The notes below the pieces were generated by a model that saw only the letters and a list, made by a program, of their open reading frames with translations, searched no databases and had not been told where the DNA came from. Shown here piece by piece: positions 40,115 to 48,599 of a stretch of DNA of 64,000 nt. The translations under genes were made by a program, and so were the position numbers. Source of the stretch: Flavimobilis sp052324925 (lineage in GTDB: Bacteria > Actinomycetota > Actinomycetes > Actinomycetales > Cellulomonadaceae); the NCBI GenBank assembly GCA_052324925.1, contig JBQPRE010000002.1. The stretch is one strand, 5' to 3'. Position 1 is the first letter of the stretch. Each line of letters begins with the position of its first letter.

Positions 40115-40921
40115 GTGCGGGTCGGCATCGCGCAGATCGCGGCGCCGCACGACCCTGCCCAGGCCGCGATCGTCGCGGCCCGGGCGATCGAGGCGTGCGC
40201 CGACGACGGCGCGGACCTCGTCGTCCTCCCCGAGTACGCGAGCGCGTTCGACCCGCGCGGCGTCGGGCCGGCCGACGCGCAAGCCCTCGACGGCCACTTC
40301 CTCACGACCGTCCAGGGCGTCGCCCGGGCGCGCGGGGTGCACGTGCTCGCGGGGGTGACCCTCACGGCCGACGAGCAGGTCGATGGGACCGCGCGCGCGA
40401 GCAACGCCGTCGTCCACGTGCGCCCCGACGGCACCCGCGGACGCGACTACCGCAAGGTGCACCTCTACGACGCGTACGGGCAGCGTGAGTCCGACCGCTT
40501 CGTTCCCGGCGACCCGGCTGCGGAACCTCTCGTCATCGACGTCGACGGACTGCGTGTCGGCGTCCTCACCTGCTACGACCTGAGGTTCCCCGAATCGGCT
40601 CGGCGCCTCGTCGACGCGCACGCCGAGGTGATCGTCGTCCCCGCCGCCTGGGCTGCTGGCCCCGGCAAGTCCGCGCAGTGGAGGATCCTCGCCCAAGCGC
40701 GCGCTCTCGAGAACCTCGCCTGGCTCGTCGCCGTCGGCATGGCAGGCCCCGGAGTGTGCGGCACGAGCCTCGTCGTCGACCCGTCAGGAACCGTCGTGCA
40801 CCGTCTGGGTCTCGAGTCGGCCACCGTCGTCGTCGAGATCGCGCGTGAGCGCGTCACCGACGCGCGCACACGCAACCCGGCGCTCACGCACAGGCAGTAC
40901 GACGTGCAGCCGCGGCGCTAG
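40115..40921 (+). CDS. Carbon-nitrogen hydrolase (nitrilase superfamily)
   Basis: 268 aa with the full catalytic triad E40 (VVLPEYAS), K114 (YRKVHLYDAYG) and C153 (LTCYDLRFPE). These residues and the DAYGQRES loop resemble the Nit/omega-amidase branch, which clears deaminated glutathione or oxo-acid amides. GTG 40115 starts 2 nt after the upstream stop, so it is in the mca operon. In Mycobacterium the corresponding place is held by a thioredoxin-domain gene; this replacement hints at a role in thiol metabolite repair (inference). Confidence 0.92.
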   Translation: MRVGIAQIAAPHDPAQAAIVAARAIEACADDGADLVVLPEYASAFDPRGVGPADAQALDGHFLTTVQGVARARGVHVLAGVTLTADEQVDGTARASNAVVHVRPDGTRGRDYRKVHLYDAYGQRESDRFVPGDPAAEPLVIDVDGLRVGVLTCYDLRFPESARRLVDAHAEVIVVPAAWAAGPGKSAQWRILAQARALENLAWLVAVGMAGPGVCGTSLVVDPSGTVVHRLGLESATVVVEIARERVTDARTRNPALTHRQYDVQPRR

Positions 40922-41002
40922 CGACCCGAGCAGCAGCGAGACCCGAGCAGTAGCCAGCCGAGCAGCAGAGACCCCAGCAGCAGCGAGCCGAGCAGCAGCG
41001 CG
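40922..41002. repeat. Degenerate gagcagcag repeat
   Basis: Imperfect units of cgagcagcagcgagaccc start right after the nitrilase stop and fill most of the 116-bp gap to trhA. Confidence 0.75.
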
Positions 41003-41037
41003 CCGTCAGCCGGCAGCCGGCAGCGCGCCGTCGAGCT

Positions 41038-41742
41038 TCAGCTCATGTGGGCGATCGTGACCGCGATCGCCGCGAAGTGGCACCAGAAGCCGATGACCGT
41101 GCCGACGTGGAAGATCTCGTGGAACCCGAACCACAGCGGGCTCGGGTTGGGTCGCTTGAGGGCGTAGACGATCGCGCCGAGCGTGTACCCGAGTCCGCCG
41201 ATGGCGATGAGCCACACGACCGTGGGGCCGCCTGCGTCCCAGAACTGCTTCATGAACCCGACCGCGACCCAGCCGAGTGCGAGGTACACGGGGGTGTAGA
41301 CCCAGCGCGGGGCGCCGAGCCACAGCATGCGCGCCGCAAGGCCGAGCAGCGCGCCGCTCCAGACGAGGATGAGCAGGATCGTCGCCGTGCGCTTCTCGAG
41401 CAGGAGCACCGCGAGAGGCGTGTACGTCCCGGCGATGATGAGGAAGATGTTGGCGTGGTCTGCGCGGCGCAGGGCGGCGTGCGCGCGGGGGCTCCACGTG
41501 CCGCGGTGGTAGATGGCGCTCGTGCCGAAGAGGAGCGTCGCCGTGATCGCGAAGACGAGGACCGCGACGCGTGGCGCCGTGGCCGGGGTGAGCGCCGTGA
41601 GAATGATGCCGCCGATGATGGCGAGGGGAGCGGTGCCCGCGTGGATCCAGCCGCGCAGCCGGGGTTTGACGGCCTCGACGACAGCGTCCTTGGCTGCCTC
41701 GACGGTCTCGCCCGCAGTGGTGGGGTGCGTGGCTCGCGACAT
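41038..41742 (-). CDS. trhA: Hemolysin III family protein TrhA
   Basis: Seven-helix membrane protein of the PAQR/hemolysin III family (234 aa), linked in bacteria to membrane energetics and lipid homeostasis. Family marks: RGWIHAGTAPLAIIGGIIL, GTSAIYHRGTW, RADHANIFLIIAGTYTPLAV and WFGFHEIFHVGTVIGFWCHF with conserved His residues. ATG 41742 after TGAGGA. Divergent from uppS; a TetR-like palindrome lies in its upstream region. Confidence 0.94.
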   Translation of the reverse strand: MSRATHPTTAGETVEAAKDAVVEAVKPRLRGWIHAGTAPLAIIGGIILTALTPATAPRVAVLVFAITATLLFGTSAIYHRGTWSPRAHAALRRADHANIFLIIAGTYTPLAVLLLEKRTATILLILVWSGALLGLAARMLWLGAPRWVYTPVYLALGWVAVGFMKQFWDAGGPTVVWLIAIGGLGYTLGAIVYALKRPNPSPLWFGFHEIFHVGTVIGFWCHFAAIAVTIAHMS

Positions 41743-41809
41743 GTCTCGATCCTCAGGGAGTTGTCATGTGCGGCGGACGCGGACGCGTCCGTCGGTGCCC
41801 GGCAAGAAT

Positions 41810-41844
41810 AACCTACGGGACCGTAGGTTACGCCACCGTAGGTT
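41810..41844. promoter_or_regulatory. Palindromic operator with a third half-site
   Basis: AACCTACGG-GA-CCGTAGGTT (41810-41829) is a perfect inverted repeat; ACCGTAGGTT recurs at 41835-41844, 15 bp on. Looks like a TetR-family operator controlling trhA and perhaps the prenyltransferase. No TetR gene is in the window. Confidence 0.65.
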
Positions 41845-41967
41845 GTGGAGATCGCGTGTCAGGCCGGGGTCACCGGCTGAACTTCCGGCGACTGCACGCC
41901 GCAGCGTCCCACGCGTCCGGTAGGTTGGCGACGTCGACGAAGCCTAGGTCACCCGAACGAGGTCGCA

Positions 41968-42729
41968 GTGCGTATCCCCACCCCCTTCTACGGGATCTAC
42001 GAACGCCAGCTCGCGCGCTCCCTGCCGATCGACGCCCTGCCGCGCCACATCGGAGTCATCCTCGACGGCAACCGCCGCTGGGCACGCTCCTTCGGCGAGT
42101 CGACCGCAGCGGGCCACCAACGCGGCGCCGAGAAGATCCTCGAGTTCCTCGGCTGGACCGAAGACCTCGGGATCGAGGTCGTCACGCTGTGGATGCTCTC
42201 GACCGACAACCTCGCCCGCCCTGCCGCCGAGCTCGAGCCCCTCATCGAGATCATCGTCCGCGCGGTCGAGGACCTCGCCGCAGCCCAGCGTTGGCGCCTG
42301 CGCGTCATGGGACGCCTCGACCTCCTGCCCGACGCCTCCGCCGCCGCGCTCCGCGCAGCCGAGGAGTCAACCGCAGGAGTCGACGGCCTCGGCGTCAACG
42401 TCGCCGTCGGCTACGGCGGCCGCCACGAGATCGCCGACGCCGTCCGCGCCTACCTCCGTGAGCAGGACGCCCAAGGACGCACGCTCGCCGACGTCGCCGA
42501 GTGCATCGACGTCGACGAGATCGGCGATCACCTCTACACGCGCGGCCAGCCCGACCCCGAGCTCGTCATCCGCACCTCGGGTGAGCAGCGCCTCTCCGGG
42601 TTCCTCCTGTGGCAGTCGGCGCAAGCCGAGTACTACTTCTGCGAGGCCTACTGGCCCAGCTTCCGGCGCGTCGACTACCTGCGCGCGCTGCGTTCCTACG
42701 CGACGCGCGACCGCAGGCTCGGCAAATAG
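41968..42729 (+). CDS. uppS: Cis-prenyltransferase (isoprenyl transferase)
   Basis: Makes Z-prenyl diphosphates for cell-wall lipid carriers from FPP and IPP. 253 aa. Catalytic D33 in HIGVILDGNRRWARS; WMLSTDNLARP; and LVIRTSGEQRLSGFLLWQSA followed by YYFCEAYWP. GTG 41968 with a modest GAGG. The position beside trhA matches the short-chain Z-FPP synthase gene Rv1086 of Mycobacterium, so a short product is possible; chain length cannot be told here. Confidence 0.94.
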   Translation: MRIPTPFYGIYERQLARSLPIDALPRHIGVILDGNRRWARSFGESTAAGHQRGAEKILEFLGWTEDLGIEVVTLWMLSTDNLARPAAELEPLIEIIVRAVEDLAAAQRWRLRVMGRLDLLPDASAAALRAAEESTAGVDGLGVNVAVGYGGRHEIADAVRAYLREQDAQGRTLADVAECIDVDEIGDHLYTRGQPDPELVIRTSGEQRLSGFLLWQSAQAEYYFCEAYWPSFRRVDYLRALRSYATRDRRLGK

Positions 42730-42749
42730 CTCAGCGGCAACCCGAGGCG

Positions 42750-45536
42750 CTAGTCCGTCACCTTGATCCGCCCGCTCGCGCCCTTCTCGGCGTCGCTCAT
42801 GACGTGAGAGACGAACGGGTAGGTGCCCGCCTCAGGCATGACGAGCTCGACGAACCCGCCCTGCGCAACGCTCAGCCCCAGCGCCTGCGACCCGCCGTGC
42901 TCCGCGTTGCCCGGCCGCAACCTGTATGCCCCCTCATGGAAGACCGTGTCGAACTGTCCGCCCACGACGTGGAACGACGACGCGACGTTCGGGCCCGCGG
43001 CGAGCACCCAGAACCGCAGTCGGTCACCGGTACGCGCCTCGATCGGGTCGTACACGTACTGGTTCGCGTAACCGTTGAACGTCACGAGATCCGGTTGCTG
43101 CGTGGCGATCCTGTCGACGTCGACCTCCGCACCCTGGGGGCCGAGGTAGAACTCGTTCTGCACGAGGACGTAGCTTGCGTCGACCTCCGGGAGGTCCGGG
43201 GGCTCGATGACGACCGCACCGAACATGCCGTTGGCGATGTGTGCGCTCATCGGCATGGTCGAGCAGTGATACATCCAGATCCCGCTCATCGTCGCCGTGA
43301 ACCGGTACGTGAGCGACTCCCCGGGGGCGATCGTCCGCATCGGCTGATCGGGCGCGAGCATGCCCGCATGGAAGTCGATCGAGTGACCGATCGTCCCGTC
43401 GTTGACGAGCGTCACGACAAACGTGTCACCGACGCGCCCGTGCAGGACAGGACCCGGCGCAGAGCCGCCGAACGTCCACAGCAGCTGACTCACGCCCGGA
43501 GCGACGTCAGCCGTCAGCTCGGACACCGTGAGCGTCACCTCGCGCACGGTCGCGTCGTCGAGCGGCTCGAGCGCAGCGTCGAACGCTTCGAAGCCCGCAG
43601 CGGGCTCCCGGTGCAGGTCGATGTCGGCCGCGGCCGACGCGCCCGGCTCCGTTCCCGGAGTGCTTCCGTGGCCTGCGCCATGGTCCATGCCCGGGGTCGA
43701 GCCGGCTGTCCCGTCGCCGGGCGCGCCAGTCGTCGGCGCTCCCGCCGACGTGCCGAGGCCCGTCGGGACGATGTCGAGCGTCATCCCCGACTGCCGGTGG
43801 CCGACGATCGTGCACCAGCCGCCGATGCTCCGGCCCACGACGCCGACGTCGATCGTCGCTGAGCCTCCGACCGTGATGCGGCCCGAGTGCGCACCTGTGT
43901 CGAGCGCGAGGTCGTGCACGGTCGTCGGGTCGGTGTTGCGCACGACGAGAACGAGCCGGTCGCCAGCGGGCACCTCGATGCGCGAGGGGGTGAAGCGCAT
44001 GTCACGAGCCTCGACCTCGACGGTTGTCGTCCGCCCCGTCGGCTGCACGGCTGTCGTGCCGCCGCCGGCGGCGCCAGCAGAACCGCCCGACGGCGCCTCC
44101 CCGAGCCGCAAGACGGTCGGGTCGAGCGCAGCCGCCCCCGCGATGACGAGCAGAAGAACCGTTACTCCCGAGACGAGCTGCGTCGCACGCGCCGACCCCC
44201 GGACGGCCTCGACCTGCGGCCCCTGAGGAGTCCCGGGCGTCGGCGGGGCAGGAGCGTCGACCGTCGAGATGAGCCCGCGACGCGCGCGCCTGTGGTCACG
44301 CAGAGCAAGCATGAGGATGACGATGAACGACGCCCCCGCGACGAGCGCCGCGATCGACGACAGCGCCCGCAGCGCGCTCGTGCCCGGCAGGACGAAGATG
44401 AGCAGAGCGCCGTTGGCGACGACGACGCGCGTGAGCGCCCCGCGCTCGAGCCGGGCCGCGGTCGTCCGCACGACCGCAGGGCCACCGCCCAGGACGACGG
44501 GCACGAGGTACGTGAGTGCGCCGATGAGAACCTGCGCGACGAAACCGCCGACGAGCGGCACGGTGAGGACGCCGAGGCGAGCCTCGAGCCCGGTCCACGA
44601 CGGCTGCGAGAGGAGCAGCACGACGACCGTGACGAGCACCCCGAGCCACCACGTGACTGCGGCGGCGGCCGAGAGCGTCGAGAACGACGCGGGCGGGCGC
44701 TTGCGCGCGGCACCCATCATGGGGACCACGGCGACGACGACGCCCGCGATGTAGCAGGCGACACCAGCCGCAGCGACGAGGCGCAGCCCCGTGAGCGACC
44801 CCGCCACCCCCACGGTGAGACCCGTCAGGGTGAGCGCGAGCGTCGGGGTCACGGCGCGCACGGCGCGCGGGTCCATCGTCGTGCGCAGCATCGTCGGCCA
44901 CAGCGTGACGAGCGTGCCGAGCACCGTGAGCCCGATGAAGCCCAGCACGTTGAGACCCGTGTGCGCGAGGATGAGCCGCGCGTGCTCGCCGGGCGCCGCG
45001 CCGCGCGCGAGCAGCACGCCCGCCACCGCGCCGAACGGCAGCAACCACGCGGCCGCGACGTAGAACCGCACGCACACCGCGAGCGGGCCCGTGAGCGCGC
45101 CGCGCGTCGACCGGGCAAGCGCCGCCCCGTGCCACGCCACCGCAAGCCCGACGATGCTCGCACCCACGATCGTCACACCCCAGCGCGACGCCACCATGCC
45201 GACGACCGTCGCGAGCACACCCACGTTGAGCGTGACGAGCCGAACCGCCTGCCACCGCCGCGCGCCCTCAGCGACCCGGCGCCTCAGCAGCGCGTCGGCG
45301 AAGTGCGCGCTCCACACGAGGATCGCGTTCGTCGCCGCGCCGAGCAGTGTGAGGTGCACGAGGAGCCACGAGGACGCCGGAACCTCCCGGTGCACGATCG
45401 ACACGACGGCCGCAGCGAGCAGCCACGCGACGACGGGGGCGTTGGCGGCCAGATGCCACGACGACCGTGCAGACAGGGGACGGGGCGCGGACGGAGAGCC
45501 GGTCGCGCCCGTGGGGCGCGGCGAGAGCGAGGTCAT
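42750..45536 (-). CDS. Membrane-cupredoxin-CuNIR fusion (multicopper oxidase/nitrite reductase-like)
   Basis: 928 aa in three parts. Residues 1-470: about 12 helices, heme-copper/NnrS-like in style (HLTLLGAATNAILVWSAHF). About 500-600: an azurin-like cupredoxin with TTVHDLALD and WCTIVGHRQSGM, a full type 1 set (H, C, H, M). About 650-928: two-domain copper nitrite reductase-like oxidase with HSIDFHAG, WMYHCSTMPMSAHIANGM (second type 1 site), SSFHVVGGQFD and FVSHVM, fitting type 2 ligands. Copper reductase turning nitrite into NO, or a related oxidase. ATG 45536 overlaps the stop of the upstream gene (ATGA). Gly/His-rich linker HGAGHGSTPG at about 610-635. Confidence 0.88.
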   Translation of the reverse strand: MTSLSPRPTGATGSPSAPRPLSARSSWHLAANAPVVAWLLAAAVVSIVHREVPASSWLLVHLTLLGAATNAILVWSAHFADALLRRRVAEGARRWQAVRLVTLNVGVLATVVGMVASRWGVTIVGASIVGLAVAWHGAALARSTRGALTGPLAVCVRFYVAAAWLLPFGAVAGVLLARGAAPGEHARLILAHTGLNVLGFIGLTVLGTLVTLWPTMLRTTMDPRAVRAVTPTLALTLTGLTVGVAGSLTGLRLVAAAGVACYIAGVVVAVVPMMGAARKRPPASFSTLSAAAAVTWWLGVLVTVVVLLLSQPSWTGLEARLGVLTVPLVGGFVAQVLIGALTYLVPVVLGGGPAVVRTTAARLERGALTRVVVANGALLIFVLPGTSALRALSSIAALVAGASFIVILMLALRDHRRARRGLISTVDAPAPPTPGTPQGPQVEAVRGSARATQLVSGVTVLLLVIAGAAALDPTVLRLGEAPSGGSAGAAGGGTTAVQPTGRTTTVEVEARDMRFTPSRIEVPAGDRLVLVVRNTDPTTVHDLALDTGAHSGRITVGGSATIDVGVVGRSIGGWCTIVGHRQSGMTLDIVPTGLGTSAGAPTTGAPGDGTAGSTPGMDHGAGHGSTPGTEPGASAAADIDLHREPAAGFEAFDAALEPLDDATVREVTLTVSELTADVAPGVSQLLWTFGGSAPGPVLHGRVGDTFVVTLVNDGTIGHSIDFHAGMLAPDQPMRTIAPGESLTYRFTATMSGIWMYHCSTMPMSAHIANGMFGAVVIEPPDLPEVDASYVLVQNEFYLGPQGAEVDVDRIATQQPDLVTFNGYANQYVYDPIEARTGDRLRFWVLAAGPNVASSFHVVGGQFDTVFHEGAYRLRPGNAEHGGSQALGLSVAQGGFVELVMPEAGTYPFVSHVMSDAEKGASGRIKVTD

Positions 45537-46798
45537 CGGGCAGGAGCTTCCTCGGTGGTGGGGGAGGCTGTGCCAGCGGCGGAGCCAGGGGTGCTCGGAG
45601 ACGGGGTGCTCGGAGACGGTGCGGCGGCCGCGTCAGGCGCTGGGACGGCCGCGGAGCGGACGGCGCGGGCCGCCGCCCGCTCGTCGCGGACGCGACGTGC
45701 CGTGCGCGCCCCGGCGATGCCGACACCGACGCTCGTCGCGACGAAGGCGAGCATCGCGATGATGTTGCCGACCCCGCCGATCGTCACGAGGGCCGGAAGG
45801 CTGCGACCGTCACCGAGGCCGACACGCAGGATGAGCGTGACGTGCATGAGCGCTGCAGGTCCGTACATGACGGGGTGGTAGGGCAACGGAACGCGCAGGA
45901 CCGCCGGCAGGATGACCGGGGCGTGAGCCATGATCATCGACATCGTGAAGCCGAGGAACACGGCGTGCAGCACCGCGTCGTAGCCGGGGCCCGACGTCTG
46001 CGGGCCGCCGAGCAGCCACACGAACCCGGCCACCGCGAGCCACGCGTAGGCCGCGAGCAGGCACGCAGCCGTGAAGCGCGGCAGGCCCGTCGAACGCACC
46101 GTGCGCCGCGCGACGTCGTTGCCGGCGAGCCAGACGCACAACGCGATGAGGGCGGCGCCGAGAACAGAGTGTCCAGCCTCGGGCCACGCCGTGGCCGCGC
46201 CCGCGCCAAGCACGGTCGCGAGGCACACCGTGAGGATCGCGGTGTCGGCACGTGTCCGGTCGCCCGGCCTGAGGCCGGACATCGCGACCCGCGCGAGCTC
46301 GAGGCGCTCCCCGGCGATCGTCGTGACGGTGAACGCCGTGAGCCACGGGATGGTCGCGGGCATGGGCGCTCCGGCCCACCAGAGCAGCGCGCCGCACATC
46401 GCGGCGACAGCCCCGAGCTGTTGACACAGCACCGCGGTGTCGCGCGAGCGTCGGAACAGGGGCACGTAGAGCGCGACGAGAGCGGCGGCGCCCGCGGTGA
46501 GCAGCCCGCGCCCGACGGTGAGCGGCAGCGGGGAGAGCAGCGCGAGAGCGCCGAGCCCGAGCAGGAGCGGCGACGCAAAGCCCCACGCGCGGCGCAGCGC
46601 GACCGCGCGCTCGAGCGAGATGAGGGTCCCGACGAAGCCGAGGACCATGAGCATGCCGTGGACGTCGGGCAGCCGCTCCGTCGTCACGGGTGCGGGCAGA
46701 CCGAGCAGGAGCAGGGCGGCATCAAGCCCCGCGAAGAGGCTCAGGCCTGCAAGGAGCATGAGTGGGAAGCGGCGCAGCGCGCCGGAGGGGACGGCCAC
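45533..46798 (-). CDS. Polytopic membrane protein, NnrS-like
   Basis: 421 aa with about 12 helices and conserved His residues in LPDVHGMLMVLGFVGTLISL, HAVFLGFTMSMIMAHAPVIL and PLPYHPVMYGP. This pattern suits heme/copper-binding NnrS-type proteins that work in NO stress, but the match is only by eye. GTG 46798 starts 2 nt after the regulator stop with GGAGG 7 nt upstream; its stop overlaps the start of the CuNIR fusion gene, so regulator, this gene and the oxidase form one operon. C-terminal tail is Ala/Pro/Ser-rich. Confidence 0.8.
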   Translation of the reverse strand: MAVPSGALRRFPLMLLAGLSLFAGLDAALLLLGLPAPVTTERLPDVHGMLMVLGFVGTLISLERAVALRRAWGFASPLLLGLGALALLSPLPLTVGRGLLTAGAAALVALYVPLFRRSRDTAVLCQQLGAVAAMCGALLWWAGAPMPATIPWLTAFTVTTIAGERLELARVAMSGLRPGDRTRADTAILTVCLATVLGAGAATAWPEAGHSVLGAALIALCVWLAGNDVARRTVRSTGLPRFTAACLLAAYAWLAVAGFVWLLGGPQTSGPGYDAVLHAVFLGFTMSMIMAHAPVILPAVLRVPLPYHPVMYGPAALMHVTLILRVGLGDGRSLPALVTIGGVGNIIAMLAFVATSVGVGIAGARTARRVRDERAAARAVRSAAVPAPDAAAAPSPSTPSPSTPGSAAGTASPTTEEAPAR

Positions 46799-46800
46799 CG

Positions 46801-47562
46801 TCAGGCCTCCAAGGTCTCGAGGTGGAGCAGGCACGCGCCCGGGAGGGCGAAGGGTTCGAGCGTCGTGCCGTCCGAGGGGGTAGCGAGCGCGTCGAGGGCG
46901 CCGCGAGCCAGGCCGAGGTGGACGGCGCACACGACCTCGGGCGTCCGCAGTGCCGCGTCGAGCAGCGGGCAACGGCGCAGCTCGATGCGCGTGCTGTCCG
47001 CGTCGGGGGCCGGGGCGAAGCCGAGCCGGTCGAGCAGACGGACGACGTGGCGGCGTGCGTCGGCGGCGTGAGAGGCCGGGGTGTCGGCGCACGCGTCGGC
47101 CGCGATACCGACGCCCGACGACTGCACGTGGCCGTCGGCGATCGCGCGGGCCATGAGGTCGAGCCCCCAGCGTGCTCCCGCGGCGAGCGCGTCGCTGCGG
47201 GGGTCGGGGCTCGTCCGTGCGATCTGGTCGGCAAGAACTGAGGCCAGGCCGGCGTACTCGCTGGCAGCGGAGTCGGTGACGGGTGGGGGAACAGCCTCGT
47301 AGAGCGTCCCGGGCCGGCCGCGGCCGGAGGGCCGTGCGGTCGTGCGCTCCGCATAGCCGGCGTCAGCGAGTCCCTCGAGGTGCTCGCGCACGGTGTTCGT
47401 GTGCTGCCCGAGCTCGTCTGCGAGGGTCGCGACTGACGTCGGCACACCGCGGTCCACGAGAAGTTCGAGCACCTGGCGGCGTGCACGCGAGAGCGCCGCA
47501 GCAGGCGAGGGGCGCGGGACGGCTGCGGCGGGACCGTAGCCGGGGCGCGGGGTTATTTCCAC
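46801..47562 (-). CDS. HTH regulator with C-terminal Cys motif (possible Fe-S/NO sensor)
   Basis: 253 aa. N-terminal winged helix (RQVLELLVDRGVPTSVATLA, ELGQHTNTVREHLEGL), then a helical dimer part and a C-terminal sensor with RRCPLLDAALRTPEVVCAVH; the C-P-x-C-x-H pattern resembles SufR-like iron-sulfur regulators. Another Cys (ADACADTP) lies before it. A role in sensing NO or redox state is inferred from the next two genes. GTG 47562 has TACACT 7 nt upstream: leaderless. Confidence 0.82.
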   Translation of the reverse strand: MEITPRPGYGPAAAVPRPSPAAALSRARRQVLELLVDRGVPTSVATLADELGQHTNTVREHLEGLADAGYAERTTARPSGRGRPGTLYEAVPPPVTDSAASEYAGLASVLADQIARTSPDPRSDALAAGARWGLDLMARAIADGHVQSSGVGIAADACADTPASHAADARRHVVRLLDRLGFAPAPDADSTRIELRRCPLLDAALRTPEVVCAVHLGLARGALDALATPSDGTTLEPFALPGACLLHLETLEA

Positions 47563-47580
47563 GGAGCCAAGTGTACTATT
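47563..47580. promoter_or_regulatory. Overlapping divergent -10 boxes
   Basis: Minus strand TACACT (47575-47570) serves the regulator and plus strand TACTAT (47574-47579) the hemerythrin gene. They overlap by 2 bp, so polymerase can hold only one at a time; one protein bound here would close both. Confidence 0.6.
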
Positions 47581-47632
47581 CTTCAGCGCAGACGGACCGG
47601 ACCGAGGTCCCGACCACGACCGGAGATGACCG

Positions 47633-48484
47633 ATGGACGACCTCCTCCTCGCCACGAACCTCGACGACGCCCGCGCAGCCGAGGACCTCGCCGGCGACCA
47701 CACCGCGATGCGAGGCACGCTCCACGTCCTCGTCGACCAGCTCGCACGCGCCGTCGCAGGCTCCGACGCCCAGGCCGCGGGCGCCGCACGCGACCGCCTC
47801 GCGACGTGGACGGCCGACCGCCTCCTGCCGCACCTCGACGCCGAGGAGTCCCACCTGCTGCCCGCCGTGCGCACCGTGACCGACGGCGGCCCCGCCGCCG
47901 CGATCCTCGTACGCCTCCACGGCGCCGTGCGCACCGCATCCTCGGACCTCGCCTCGACGACGCACCCGCTCGAGGCCGTGGGCTCCGCCCACGTCCTCGC
48001 GGCCCTGCTCACCGTTCACGCCGACACTCTCGACCACGACGTCGTCCCGCTCGTCGCCCGCGACGGACGCACCCCCCTCGCCGCACCGGCGGAGCAGGTC
48101 CGCGAGGTGCTCCGCGCCCCCGCTGCACCGACCGGCCACGCCTGCGGCTGCGGCGGTGGCGGCTGCGGTGGCGGCGGCAGCGCAGAACCCGCTCCCGAGG
48201 CCGCAGCTGAGGCTGCCCCCGCACCCGCGGCAGAGAGCGCGACGACTCCGGCAGCTGGGTCCGACCTGCCCGTGCTCGACGCGACGGCTATCCCGCACGC
48301 GGTGCGTCACGCGACGATCTTCGGCGCGCTCGACATCGTCGAGGAAGGCAGTGGCCTCGTCCTCATCGCGCCCCACGACCCGCTGCCGCTCCTCGCCCAG
48401 ATCGAGGCTCGCTACGAGGGAGCCTTCTCGGTCGAGTACCTCCAGCGCGGACCGGAGACCTGGCACCTCGCGTTCACCCGCTGA
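47633..48484 (+). CDS. Hemerythrin-like + DUF2249 protein
   Basis: 283 aa. N-terminal four-helix hemerythrin-like domain (AEDLAGDHTAMRGTLHVLVD, HLDAEESHLLPAV, VRLHGAVRTA, HADTLDHDVVPLV) with the His/Asp/Glu ligands of a di-iron site; a Gly/Cys hinge (HACGCGGGGCGGGG); an Ala/Pro linker; and a C-terminal DUF2249 domain (DATAIPHAVRHATIFGALD, LVLIAPHDPLPLLAQIEARY). Such proteins occur with denitrification and NO-detoxification genes and may bind NO or oxygen. ATG 47633 has GGAGA 6 nt upstream. Confidence 0.9.
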   Translation: MDDLLLATNLDDARAAEDLAGDHTAMRGTLHVLVDQLARAVAGSDAQAAGAARDRLATWTADRLLPHLDAEESHLLPAVRTVTDGGPAAAILVRLHGAVRTASSDLASTTHPLEAVGSAHVLAALLTVHADTLDHDVVPLVARDGRTPLAAPAEQVREVLRAPAAPTGHACGCGGGGCGGGGSAEPAPEAAAEAAPAPAAESATTPAAGSDLPVLDATAIPHAVRHATIFGALDIVEEGSGLVLIAPHDPLPLLAQIEARYEGAFSVEYLQRGPETWHLAFTR

Positions 48485-48492
48485 ACGCGCGT

Positions 48493-48554
48493 CGGGCTGC
48501 CCGGCGGTCGGGCGGTCCGGCGGCCGGGCGGCTGGGCTGCCGGGCGGTCCGGCG
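48493..48554. repeat. cgggcggtc repeat
   Basis: Seven to eight degenerate 8-9 bp units (cgggcggtc, cgggctgc) begin a few bases after the hemerythrin gene stop. Confidence 0.8.
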
Positions 48555-48587
48555 CGAGACTCGACGTGCTGGGCCAGAGCTTGTCGT

Positions 48588-48599
48588 TAGGCTCGCGGC
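48588..48599 (+). promoter_or_regulatory. -10 box of a leaderless transcript
   Basis: TAGGCT (48588-48593) six bases before ATG 48600; no Shine-Dalgarno. Confidence 0.65.

Noticed and set aside
43887..45881. 664-codon plus-strand frame opposite the copper fusion
   Set aside because: Arg/Asp/Glu/His-only shadow of the minus-strand gene.
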